A stretch of 64,000 nucleotides of DNA. It comes from Planctomycetota bacterium. GTDB lineage: Bacteria > Planctomycetota > Phycisphaerae > Phycisphaerales > UBA1924. The stretch lies in the NCBI GenBank assembly GCA_018242625.1, contig JAFEBO010000012.1, positions 186,001-250,000 of the forward strand, written 5' to 3'. How positions within the stretch are numbered: the first letter of the stretch is position 1; the number at the start of each line of letters is the position of its first letter. Below the pieces are notes generated by a model. It was not told where the DNA came from. It worked only from the letters and a program-made list of their open reading frames with translations, and made no database searches. The position numbers and the translations under genes are program-made. Of the stretch, positions 57,552 through 64,000 are shown one piece after another.

Positions 57552-60047
57552 CTATTCCGGAGAAAGTTGGAGTTCGCGCCGCAGCGTGCGAGCAAGATCA
57601 GCGGCGCTCGACGAGTTTTCCAGAGAGCTTCGAAACTCTTCGTGCATCAGTTTTCGGGCAAGGCGTGCAAGGACCTGAAGGTGCGCCTTGGCATCGAGAT
57701 CGGCAGGAACCGCCAGGAGCAGGACGTGCCGGACCGGTTGGCCGTCGGTTGATCCCCACTCTACGGGCGTCTTCAGCCGCCCGACGGCTATGGACACGCC
57801 GGTGATGTGACTGCTGCGACAGTGCGGCACTGCAAATCCGTGTCCGAGCCCGGTCGAATAGGTCTCTTCTCTTGTCCAGACATCCTCTTCAAGCTCTCCC
57901 GGCAGATCCGTGCGCCCGGCGATGGCGAGGATTTCGACCGCCTCGCGAATCGCCTCCTCCTTGGATATCGCTTCAGAGTCAAGAATGATCAGATCCTCAG
58001 AGACGGGCTGAGAGGTCTGGCCGCCGCGAAGCCGGCGGCAGCCTGCGCGAATGTCGCCCCCTCGCTGGAGAGACTCATCGATCATCTGGCGGCATTCCGA
58101 CGAGCTCAGCTTGGAGAGCCGGTGCTTGAGCTCCGCGATGTTGACGCCGGCGACACTGATCTCGTCGAAGCCCAGGCCCAGAAGAATCGGAAGATTGGCG
58201 GGATCCGACGCCATGTCGCCGCACAGGCCGATCCACTTTCCTGCCGCGTGCGCATCTCGAACCGCGACCCCGAGCAGTTGAAGGAACGAGGGGGCCCATT
58301 GATCGATCAGCCGCGCGACCGCCGCATTGCCCCGATCGGCCGCGAACCAGTACTGAGCAAGGTCGTTGGTGCCCACACTGAAAAAATCGGCGTGAGGGGC
58401 GAAGGACGGCACCGCGGCTGCGGCGGCCGGTGTTTCGAGCATCATCCCGACGGAGAGCGGCTGGGCAGGGCACCCCATCGCGGCTGCAGCTCTCTCTGCA
58501 TTCCGAACCTGATCGCGAAACCACACCATCTCTGCCGGATTGGTCACCATTGGAGCCATGATCCGGACATTCGAAGCTGCGACCTTGGCTATTGCGACGA
58601 GTTGCTTCTGCAGCAAGCCGACAAACTCCGGATAGAGCCGCGCCCCCCGCACCCCAAGAAACGGATTCTCCTCTTTGGTGAGCGGCAGAAACGGAGCGGG
58701 CTTATCCGCCCCGATATCAATGGTGCGGAAGATCAGTGGTTTTCCTCCCGCGTGCCGAACGGCCGCGGCAAAGGTTTCGGTCAGTTCCGATTCGGACGGT
58801 TCCTCCCTGCGTCCTAGATACAGAAACTCCGTGCGAAACAGACCGACACCGTCCGCGCCTTCGGCGATCGCTGTTTGAACCTCGACCCCCGAAGATGCAT
58901 TGGCGCCGATCTCCATCGAGGTCCCGTCCTGCGAGCGCCCGGGCCTTTGCGCGAAAGACATCAGCGACCTGCGAAAGCGTTCTCTGACCTTTGAACTGAC
59001 GTCGTAGAGACGGATCAGGGCCGGCGGGGGATCGGTCGCGAGAAATCCTCGGTCGCCGTCGAGGAGGCCGGTGGTTGCCGGCGACTCTTTGACCAGTGCC
59101 GACGCGGCGCCCACGAGTGCGGGGATCTTGTTCGAGCGGGCGAGAAGAACAGCGTGAGATGTCAGTCCCACATCTCCCAGCACAAGCCCGGCGATGTTCT
59201 GAAGATCAGCGCCCAGGAGCTGCCCTGCTGTCAGGGTCTCGCAAATAAGGATGGAGGGCACCTCCGGCCTCGGAAGCTGTGCGCTGCTGTGGATGCCCAT
59301 CGCCTCAAGGAGCCAGACCGCAAGGTCATGCACATCGGCTGCCCGCTCTCGAATCAGCGGGCTTGAGGCCGCGAGCAGTTTCTCCTGAAATGCAGCCGCC
59401 GAATCAACAACGGCCCTCTCTGCCACCAGCCCGGCTGCAACCTTCCGGTCCATCTGCATCTGCCACTGCGGATCGTCGAGCATCGCGCGATGGGCCGCGA
59501 GCAGTTCCCCGGCCGTGCCGGTTGCCCGTTTGGCGCGATTTTCAAGATCAATGCGAGCAATTCCCGCCGCCCGAATCAGCCTTTCCCGTTCGATGGCGAG
59601 ACCGTCGGGCTTTCGAGCGGACAGCAGATCGGAGAGATTGGTTGCCCGAAGACGAACGAGCTTTCCAATCGCGACGCCGCTTGCGGCGGGACGTCCCTTC
59701 ACGGCCGTCACGCCGAGCCGCGTCAGGAGTCGGGGCAACCGGGACGATTCAGTCATGGGAGGCTGCGGATCTACTTCGGGCTCGCCAAAGCGAGAACGCA
59801 CAAGTGCCTGGAGCTGCGCGGCGATCTGCCCCTCATCTTCTCCTTCCACAACGATTTCCCACTCGTGCCCCGGTTGGATATCGAGCGCAATGACAGAAAG
59901 AACGCTTCGCGCGTCGGCGCCGGTTGTCCCAGGCTTTCGGACAAGCACCGTTGAACGGGCTTTCTCAGCGATCTGCGCGATGAGACTCGCCGGACGGGTG
60001 TGCAGCCCGTGACGGAGATCGCACGCGAATGGCAGGGTGATCGGCAC
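57552..60047 (-). CDS. PTS phosphotransferase fusion HPr-EI-EIIA(Fru)
   Basis: 831 aa from GTG at 60047. Residues 1-90 are HPr (GLHTRPAS with phospho-His16; Ser48 at the regulatory serine position). Residues about 113-665 are Enzyme I: phospho-His298 in LTSHAVLLARS, GLFRTEFLYLGR, the GTNDLAQY motif and Cys609 in GLCGDMASD. Residues about 685-831 are a fructose/mannitol-type EIIA with His742 in GFAVPHCRS. One chain therefore carries phosphate from PEP to the EIIB encoded upstream. Known fructose fusions have EIIA first (EIIA-HPr-EI); the order here is different. It is the third gene of the operon. Confidence 0.94.
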   Translation of the reverse strand: MPITLPFACDLRHGLHTRPASLIAQIAEKARSTVLVRKPGTTGADARSVLSVIALDIQPGHEWEIVVEGEDEGQIAAQLQALVRSRFGEPEVDPQPPMTESSRLPRLLTRLGVTAVKGRPAASGVAIGKLVRLRATNLSDLLSARKPDGLAIERERLIRAAGIARIDLENRAKRATGTAGELLAAHRAMLDDPQWQMQMDRKVAAGLVAERAVVDSAAAFQEKLLAASSPLIRERAADVHDLAVWLLEAMGIHSSAQLPRPEVPSILICETLTAGQLLGADLQNIAGLVLGDVGLTSHAVLLARSNKIPALVGAASALVKESPATTGLLDGDRGFLATDPPPALIRLYDVSSKVRERFRRSLMSFAQRPGRSQDGTSMEIGANASSGVEVQTAIAEGADGVGLFRTEFLYLGRREEPSESELTETFAAAVRHAGGKPLIFRTIDIGADKPAPFLPLTKEENPFLGVRGARLYPEFVGLLQKQLVAIAKVAASNVRIMAPMVTNPAEMVWFRDQVRNAERAAAAMGCPAQPLSVGMMLETPAAAAAVPSFAPHADFFSVGTNDLAQYWFAADRGNAAVARLIDQWAPSFLQLLGVAVRDAHAAGKWIGLCGDMASDPANLPILLGLGFDEISVAGVNIAELKHRLSKLSSSECRQMIDESLQRGGDIRAGCRRLRGGQTSQPVSEDLIILDSEAISKEEAIREAVEILAIAGRTDLPGELEEDVWTREETYSTGLGHGFAVPHCRSSHITGVSIAVGRLKTPVEWGSTDGQPVRHVLLLAVPADLDAKAHLQVLARLARKLMHEEFRSSLENSSSAADLARTLRRELQLSPE

Positions 60048-60074
60048 GGCAGATTCCGGGGGCGATTCGACGGG

Positions 60075-60374
60075 CTAGGCGCCCGCACGGGCGAGAACGG
60101 CCGCGGGATTCTTGATCGCCTCCCCCACTCCCACCTTGAGGATCTTCTTGCCTTCGAAGCGATCCTTTTTCTCAACCTCGATGTCGACCGCGAAGATCAC
60201 CAAGTCGGCGTTCCGGACATCGGCGGCGGTCAGTTCGTTCTCGATCCCCATTGCGCCCTGGGTCTCGAGCTTGATCTGGTGCCCCAGCGAGCGGGCCGCT
60301 TTCTCCAGCTGTTCAGCAGCCATGTAGGTGTGAGCGATACCGGTCGGACATGCTGTCACAGCGACGATTTTCAT
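60075..60374 (-). CDS. PTS fructose-family EIIB component
   Basis: 99 aa from ATG at 60374, whose first four bases overlap the EIIC stop. It accepts phosphate from EIIA on Cys9 (VTACPTGIAHTYMAA, the standard EIIB-Fru motif) and passes it to the sugar during transport. The small size matches a free-standing EIIB domain. The next gene, the HPr-EI-EIIA fusion, starts 27 bases after its stop. Sugar specificity cannot be read, but the GH38 gene in the operon points to mannose or a mannoside. Confidence 0.93.
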   Translation of the reverse strand: MKIVAVTACPTGIAHTYMAAEQLEKAARSLGHQIKLETQGAMGIENELTAADVRNADLVIFAVDIEVEKKDRFEGKKILKVGVGEAIKNPAAVLARAGA

Positions 60375-61459
60375 TCCGATGCCTCCGGTGCTGCCTGGGC
60401 TTTCGCGAGTGCTTTGATTGTATTGATAAGTAGCGCGGTGGTCAGCGTCCCGGCGAGAATCGCCACGATGTACATCACCCGATTGTCGACAACCGGCAGA
60501 ACAATCGGGCCCCCGTGCGGAGCGTGATCGCCAACCTTCCCGAGCATGGCCGTGACGCTTGCAACTATTGAGCCGCCCATAAGACATGGAATAACCCGGA
60601 GCGGGTCAGCCGCCGCGAACGGGATCGCGCCCTCGGTAATACCGATCGTGCCCATTCCCAATGCGGCGAGCCCGGAATCACGCTCTTCTTCCGACCAGAG
60701 TTTTCGTCCGAGCAAGGTCGCCAGCCCCATGCCAAGAGGCGGGGTGCAGATTGCCGCGGCGCAAGCACCCATCGGGAGGCAATTCCCTTTCTCGATAAGC
60801 CCGGCGGAAAAGAAGAAAGCGACTTTGTTCACGGGTCCGCCCATGTCGAAGGCGATCATGCCGCCGATGACGGCCGCGAGAACGACCGCGTTGCCCGTTT
60901 GCATGTTGTCCAGCTCGTGGGTAAGCCATGCCATCAGCCCGACTATGGGGGGCCCCAGAACGAGCATCATCACCGCACCCACAAAGATGGTCGAAACGAT
61001 CGGGATGATGAGAATCGGCATCACAGGCCGGATGAGACGGTGCGTCGGAATAGTCTTGATGAGCGCGACGGTATAGCCCGCCAGCAGCCCGGCAACAATG
61101 GCACCAAGGAACCCCGCGCTGAGCTCCTGCTTGCCCGGGTCGGGGAAAAAGGCCAGCACGCGCAGGTCGTTGCACAGAAAGCCGCCGATTGCACCCGCGA
61201 CGAGGCCCGGCTTTCCTGCGATCGAATAGGAGATATACGCCGCCAGAATGGGCAGCATCAGTTTGAAGGACAACACGCCGAGTTTCAGAAGAAACATCAG
61301 CACGGGAACATTGCCCGGGTCCGGCGCGTTGGACTGCGGATTGAGGGGCGCGAAGGCGAGTGCGGCCGCGATGAGGATGCCGCCGCAGGCCACAAAGGGG
61401 ATGGCGTACGAAACGCCGGTCAGAAGATGTTGACGGAGTTGTTTTAATTGGTCGATCAT
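60371..61459 (-). CDS. PTS fructose-family EIIC permease
   Basis: 362 aa from ATG at 61459. It is the membrane channel of the PTS. The N-terminus MIDQLKQLRQHLLTGVSYAIP and VACGGILIA are typical of fructose EIIC, as are FDMGGPVNKVAFFF and GEGA-like region ITEGAIPFAAADP. About nine or ten hydrophobic helices are visible. It lacks attached EIIA or EIIB domains, which are encoded by the next two genes. It is the first gene of the operon and is divergent from the lysW leader, so the intergenic 61460-61594 must hold both promoters. Confidence 0.94.
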   Translation of the reverse strand: MIDQLKQLRQHLLTGVSYAIPFVACGGILIAAALAFAPLNPQSNAPDPGNVPVLMFLLKLGVLSFKLMLPILAAYISYSIAGKPGLVAGAIGGFLCNDLRVLAFFPDPGKQELSAGFLGAIVAGLLAGYTVALIKTIPTHRLIRPVMPILIIPIVSTIFVGAVMMLVLGPPIVGLMAWLTHELDNMQTGNAVVLAAVIGGMIAFDMGGPVNKVAFFFSAGLIEKGNCLPMGACAAAICTPPLGMGLATLLGRKLWSEEERDSGLAALGMGTIGITEGAIPFAAADPLRVIPCLMGGSIVASVTAMLGKVGDHAPHGGPIVLPVVDNRVMYIVAILAGTLTTALLINTIKALAKAQAAPEASE

Positions 61460-61545
61460 GGTGATCCCGGAAACCGGCAGTTTACCCGAATTCTCCGGAA
61501 GGAGAGGCTGGGCGGATCGGTCAATTGTCGAATGAGGGATTGTGC

Positions 61546-61575
61546 TTGACACCCGATCGCGGCCCGCCTTGTATT
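61546..61575 (+). promoter_or_regulatory. Sigma70-type promoter upstream of the lysW leader
   Basis: TTGACA (61546-61551, perfect -35) and TGTATT (61570-61575, four of six) are 18 bases apart. Transcription would begin near 61582, about 13 bases before the leader ORF and 205 bases before lysW. Confidence 0.6.
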
Positions 61576-61594
61576 GGCGTCCGAAGAGCAACTC

Positions 61595-61669
61595 ATGACT
61601 ATGACCGCACTCAAACAGGGCAAATCGAAAGAGCTGAAAAGCTCGTCGGCTGTCCCTTGCTGCGGTTGA
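61595..61669 (+). CDS. Putative lysine-containing leader peptide ahead of lysW
   Basis: A 24-codon ORF, MTMTALKQGKSKELKSSSAV followed by PCCG, is too short to be called automatically. Four of its 24 codons are AAA (Lys), clustered at residues 7-15, and it ends with two Cys codons. It lies between a promoter and two intrinsic terminators upstream of genes that make lysine. The Shine-Dalgarno is weak (GAAGAG, 61583-61588); the second ATG at 61601 could be the true start. It may be a regulatory leader peptide rather than a working protein. A chance ORF is the alternative. Confidence 0.5.
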   Translation: MTMTALKQGKSKELKSSSAVPCCG

Positions 61670-61694
61670 GATCCCTCTGATCCAATGACCGTTC

Positions 61695-61729
61695 CGGGCC
61701 GGCCGACAACGCCGGCCCGTTCTGCTTTT
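61695..61729 (+). terminator. Intrinsic terminator 1 in the lysW leader
   Basis: CGGGCCGGC pairs with GCCGGCCCG (61695-61703, 61711-61719) around CGACAAC, followed by TTCTGCTTTT. It lies 25 bases past the leader ORF stop and 58 bases before lysW. Confidence 0.75.
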
Positions 61730-61731
61730 GC

Positions 61732-61760
61732 AGCCGCGGGTCAACACCGCGGCTTTTTCT
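61732..61760 (+). terminator. Intrinsic terminator 2 in the lysW leader
   Basis: AGCCGCGG pairs with CCGCGGCT (61732-61739, 61747-61754) around GTCAACA, followed by TTTTCTTTA. It sits immediately after terminator 1 and ends about 15 bases before the lysW Shine-Dalgarno CAGGAGC. Confidence 0.75.
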
Positions 61761-61786
61761 TTATCACCACTTTCAGGAGCCTCTCA

Positions 61787-61975
61787 ATGTCCCAGACCAC
61801 CGCCACTACTTCCGCCTGCTGCCCCGAATGCGATGCCGCCATCGCGTTCGCCCGGCGTCCTCTCCAGGGAGAGGTTGTTCGCTGCATTGACTGCAACGCC
61901 GAACTCGAAGTCACCAGCCTCGACCCGATCCGCATGGAACTCGCGCCGCAGGTGCAGGAAGACTGGGGCGAGTGA
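61787..61975 (+). CDS. lysW: Amino-group carrier protein LysW
   Basis: 62 aa from ATG at 61787, after CAGGAGC. LysW protects the alpha-amino group of alpha-aminoadipate during lysine synthesis by forming an isopeptide bond with its C-terminal Glu. The diagnostic ending EDWGE (Glu62 last) is present. A zinc ribbon is formed by CPEC (12-15) and CIDC (33-36), as in Thermus LysW. The acidic middle (LEVTSLDPIRMELAP) is also typical. The gene is too short for many gene callers. It heads the operon with lysX and lysY. Confidence 0.95.
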   Translation: MSQTTATTSACCPECDAAIAFARRPLQGEVVRCIDCNAELEVTSLDPIRMELAPQVQEDWGE

Positions 61976-62074
61976 GCCCCGCTGTTCCGCCCTCGCCCCG
62001 CACCCCCCACCTCACCACCATTCACATTCTTTTGAGCGTCACTCTTATCGCGATTTGAGCCTTCTGGAGCCGTT

Positions 62075-62974
62075 ATGCGAATCGGCCTTCTCTATTCCCG
62101 TGTCCGCGTTGAAGAACGCCTCCTGATTGAGGAATTGGAGCGCCGGAACGTGGAGCTCGAACTCCTCGATGTCGGGGCCTTTTGCGCCGAGATCCATTAT
62201 CCGGATCCGTGGAGGAGGTTTGATGTCGTGCTCGAGCGCTGCATCAGCCAGACTCAGGCCGTTGCCGCCGTCCGAGTTCTCGAATCCTTCGGAATTCCTT
62301 GCGTCAATCCGTCCGCGGTCATCGAGGCCTGCGGAGATAAGCTGACCACCTCGCTGTTGCTGGCGCGTCACCGGATTGCGACACCGCGTGTGCGCGTTGC
62401 GCTCGACCCGGAAACGGCACTCACAGCCATCGAGGAGATGGGCTATCCGGTTGTTCTCAAGCCCACCGTGGGTTCCTGGGGTCGGCTGCTCGCCCGCGTA
62501 AACGATCGCGATGCCGCAGAAGCCGTGGTGGAACACAAGTCCACACTCGGCTCGGTTCAGCATGGTGTTTTCTACATTCAGGAACATGTGGACAAGCCGG
62601 GCAGGGATCTGCGTGTGTTTGTTGTCGGGGAGACACCGATCGCCGCGATCGAGCGCCGAAGCCAGCACTGGATCACCAACACAGCGCGGGGCGGGCAGGC
62701 GGCCGGTTTCGGCATCACCCCCGAAATTGCCGATCTCTGCGTGCGGACCTCGCGAGCGATAGCCGGCACGTCGGGGGCGCTCCTGGCGATTGACCTGCTG
62801 GAGTCGGCGGACGGCCGCGTGCTGGTGAGCGAAGTCAATCACACGATGGAATTCCGCAACTCGATCGCAACCACCGGGGTTGACATCCCCGGGCGCATGA
62901 TCGACTTTGTGCTTTCCGTCGCTCGAGCGGGCGCGTCGGAACGGCGGCCTCCGGCTGCGGCAGGTGCCGCATGA
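62075..62974 (+). CDS. lysX: Alpha-aminoadipate-LysW ligase LysX (ATP-grasp)
   Basis: 299 aa from ATG at 62075, with CTGGAG upstream. It ligates the amino group of alpha-aminoadipate to the C-terminal Glu of LysW using ATP. It shows the RimK-like ATP-grasp pattern: [52 protein letters not shown], and the metal-binding [12 protein letters not shown]. The related ArgX (glutamate substrate) cannot be excluded from sequence alone, but LysW next to it and the leader's Lys codons favour lysine. Its TGA overlaps the ATG of the next gene. Confidence 0.92.
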   Translation: MRIGLLYSRVRVEERLLIEELERRNVELELLDVGAFCAEIHYPDPWRRFDVVLERCISQTQAVAAVRVLESFGIPCVNPSAVIEACGDKLTTSLLLARHRIATPRVRVALDPETALTAIEEMGYPVVLKPTVGSWGRLLARVNDRDAAEAVVEHKSTLGSVQHGVFYIQEHVDKPGRDLRVFVVGETPIAAIERRSQHWITNTARGGQAAGFGITPEIADLCVRTSRAIAGTSGALLAIDLLESADGRVLVSEVNHTMEFRNSIATTGVDIPGRMIDFVLSVARAGASERRPPAAAGAA

Positions 62975-64000
62975 GCTCACGACTGAAAGTCTCCATCGTG
63001 GGCGGATCGGGATACGGCGGCGGAGAAGTACTTCGCCTGCTGCTCGATCACCCCGGGGTTGAGGTTTCTCAGGTGACTTCCCGCCGGCAGAAGGGGAACT
63101 TCATTCACTGCGCACACCCCAATCTGCGCGGCAGAACAGCCATCCAGTTTTCGTCGCCGCATGAGCTCGAGCCTTGCGATGTGCTGTTTCTCTGCATGCC
63201 CCACGGCGAAGCGAGCACACAGATCGACCGGCTCGCATCATTCGCCCATCGGGTTATTGATCTTTCCGCGGACTTCCGGCTGAGAGACGCCGCCGAGTAC
63301 CGGCGGTCGTACGGCGAGCCGCATGCGGCGCCGGCGTGGCTGGACAAATTTGTGTACGGCCTTCCGGAGTTGAGCCGCGCCCGCCTCGCCGGCGCGCGTC
63401 TTGCCAGCGGCGTTGGCTGCAACGCGACCGCGATCAATCTGGCGCTGCTGCCGCTTGCCCGCGCCGGACTGATCAAGTCGGTTGTCGCAGATCTCAAGGT
63501 CGGCTCATCGGAGGCCGGCAATACCTCCTCCGACTCCAGCCATCACCCCGAACGCTCCGGGAGCGTGCGTTCATTTGCCCCGACCGGACACCGGCACCAG
63601 GCCGAAGTGCGGCAGGAACTCATGGCTGAATTTGGTTCCTTCGACCTGCATATGAGCGTGACGTCGGTCGAACTCGTGCGCGGCGTCCTGTGCACCGCAC
63701 ACATCACTCCCTCGCAGCGTCTCGAAGACAAAGCTCTGTGGAAGCTCTTCCGCGAGGCTTACTCCAAGGAACGCTTCGTGCGTCTGGTCAAGGACAGATC
63801 CGGGATTCACCGCTATCCCGAACCCAAGATCCTGGCGGGCACCAATTACTGCGATGTCGGCTTTGAATGCGATCCGGACTCCGATCGGATCGTTGTACTG
63901 GCGGCTATTGACAACTTGATGAAGGGTGCCGCCGGCTCCGCGGTTCAATGCATGAATCTGATGTGCGGATTTGAAGAGTCCCTGGGACTGACCTTCCCCG
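62971..64000 (+). CDS. lysY: [LysW]-aminoadipate 6-phosphate reductase LysY (ArgC family), truncated by window edge
   Basis: The frame is open from ATG 62971 (overlapping the lysX stop) to the window end, with 343 codons seen and only a few likely missing. It is an ArgC-type NADPH reductase that reduces the LysW-bound acyl phosphate to the semialdehyde. The dinucleotide motif [17 protein letters not shown], the catalytic Cys in [12 protein letters not shown], the His motif in [11 protein letters not shown] and the C-terminal [19 protein letters not shown] are all present. ArgC itself is the alternative; the operon with lysW and lysX favours LysY. The next gene is probably lysZ. Confidence 0.92.
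   Translation, partial: MSSRLKVSIVGGSGYGGGEVLRLLLDHPGVEVSQVTSRRQKGNFIHCAHPNLRGRTAIQFSSPHELEPCDVLFLCMPHGEASTQIDRLASFAHRVIDLSADFRLRDAAEYRRSYGEPHAAPAWLDKFVYGLPELSRARLAGARLASGVGCNATAINLALLPLARAGLIKSVVADLKVGSSEAGNTSSDSSHHPERSGSVRSFAPTGHRHQAEVRQELMAEFGSFDLHMSVTSVELVRGVLCTAHITPSQRLEDKALWKLFREAYSKERFVRLVKDRSGIHRYPEPKILAGTNYCDVGFECDPDSDRIVVLAAIDNLMKGAAGSAVQCMNLMCGFEESLGLTFP

Larger units (their letters stand above)
61595..61786 (+). promoter_or_regulatory. Candidate transcription attenuator of the lysWXY operon
   Basis: The leader ORF is followed by two terminator hairpins and then lysW. The 3' part of the ORF can pair with each terminator: GTCGGCTG (61645-61652) with CGGCCGAC (61700-61707), which covers part of the left arm and loop of the first hairpin, and GCTGCGGT (61659-61666) with ACCGCGGC (61746-61753), which covers the right arm of the second. 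Each pairing has one G-U. A ribosome stalled at the AAA codons would change which pairing forms, the classical attenuation logic. This is inference from complementarity, which arises easily in GC-rich DNA. Confidence 0.5.

Noticed and set aside
61582..61786. A classical lysine riboswitch or T-box upstream of lysW
   Set aside because: The leader is only about 200 nt, has no five-way junction layout, and no T-box consensus was seen; the leader-peptide model fits better.

Overview
The window looks like part of a GC-rich planctomycete chromosome, most likely of the class Phycisphaerae. This is inferred from: a PEP-CTERM-type exoprotein (7456-8124); a prepilin-like protein of the planctomycete type (39134-40174); two exoproteins ending in dockerin-like EF-hand repeats (31898-34750, 40812-43031); a CxxC...CPECG zinc ribbon inserted in a peptide transporter (5143-6828); an ECF sigma factor paired with a Ser/Thr kinase; and frequent TTG/GTG starts. 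No IS element, prophage, rRNA or CRISPR array was seen. One tRNA is present, tRNA-Pro(GGG).

Layout. 1-8124 is read leftward: an unknown lipoprotein (cut by the window edge) behind DNA topoisomerase VI subunit B, an M48 peptidase, an aquaporin-like channel, a POT peptide transporter, a small membrane-anchored protein and a PEP-CTERM protein. 8402-12336 is a rightward trehalose operon: OtsA, then an OtsB-GH15 fusion. Next come ndk, csrA and a NifU-like protein (both leftward), an unknown lipoprotein, HrpA helicase, and a sensor kinase with a single-domain response regulator. After tRNA-Pro come pyrC, recQ, a GrpB-like protein, gap and a low-complexity lipoprotein.

29302-43031 is a carbohydrate and surface region: a GH31 glucosidase and a GH13 amylase that diverge from each other, a three-gene ribose-type sugar ABC operon, the prepilin-like protein and a large secreted dockerin-bearing protein. 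It is followed by the sigma/kinase pair, a lipoprotein beta-carbonic anhydrase, a CNT nucleoside transporter and pntA-pntB.

61459-52068 is a tight leftward five-gene operon: fructose-family PTS EIIC, EIIB, a fused HPr-EI-EIIA, an exported GH38 alpha-mannosidase and a HupE/UreJ-like membrane protein. It looks like a mannoside utilisation unit. The right edge (61546-64000) starts the LysW carrier-protein pathway for lysine: lysW, lysX and a truncated lysY.

The most interesting signal lies ahead of lysW. A good sigma70-like promoter is followed by a 24-codon leader ORF with four Lys codons and then two consecutive intrinsic-terminator hairpins. Segments of the leader ORF are complementary to an arm of each hairpin. 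This has the layout of a ribosome-mediated lysine attenuator controlling a LysW-type operon. I do not know of a described example. It rests on sequence inspection only.
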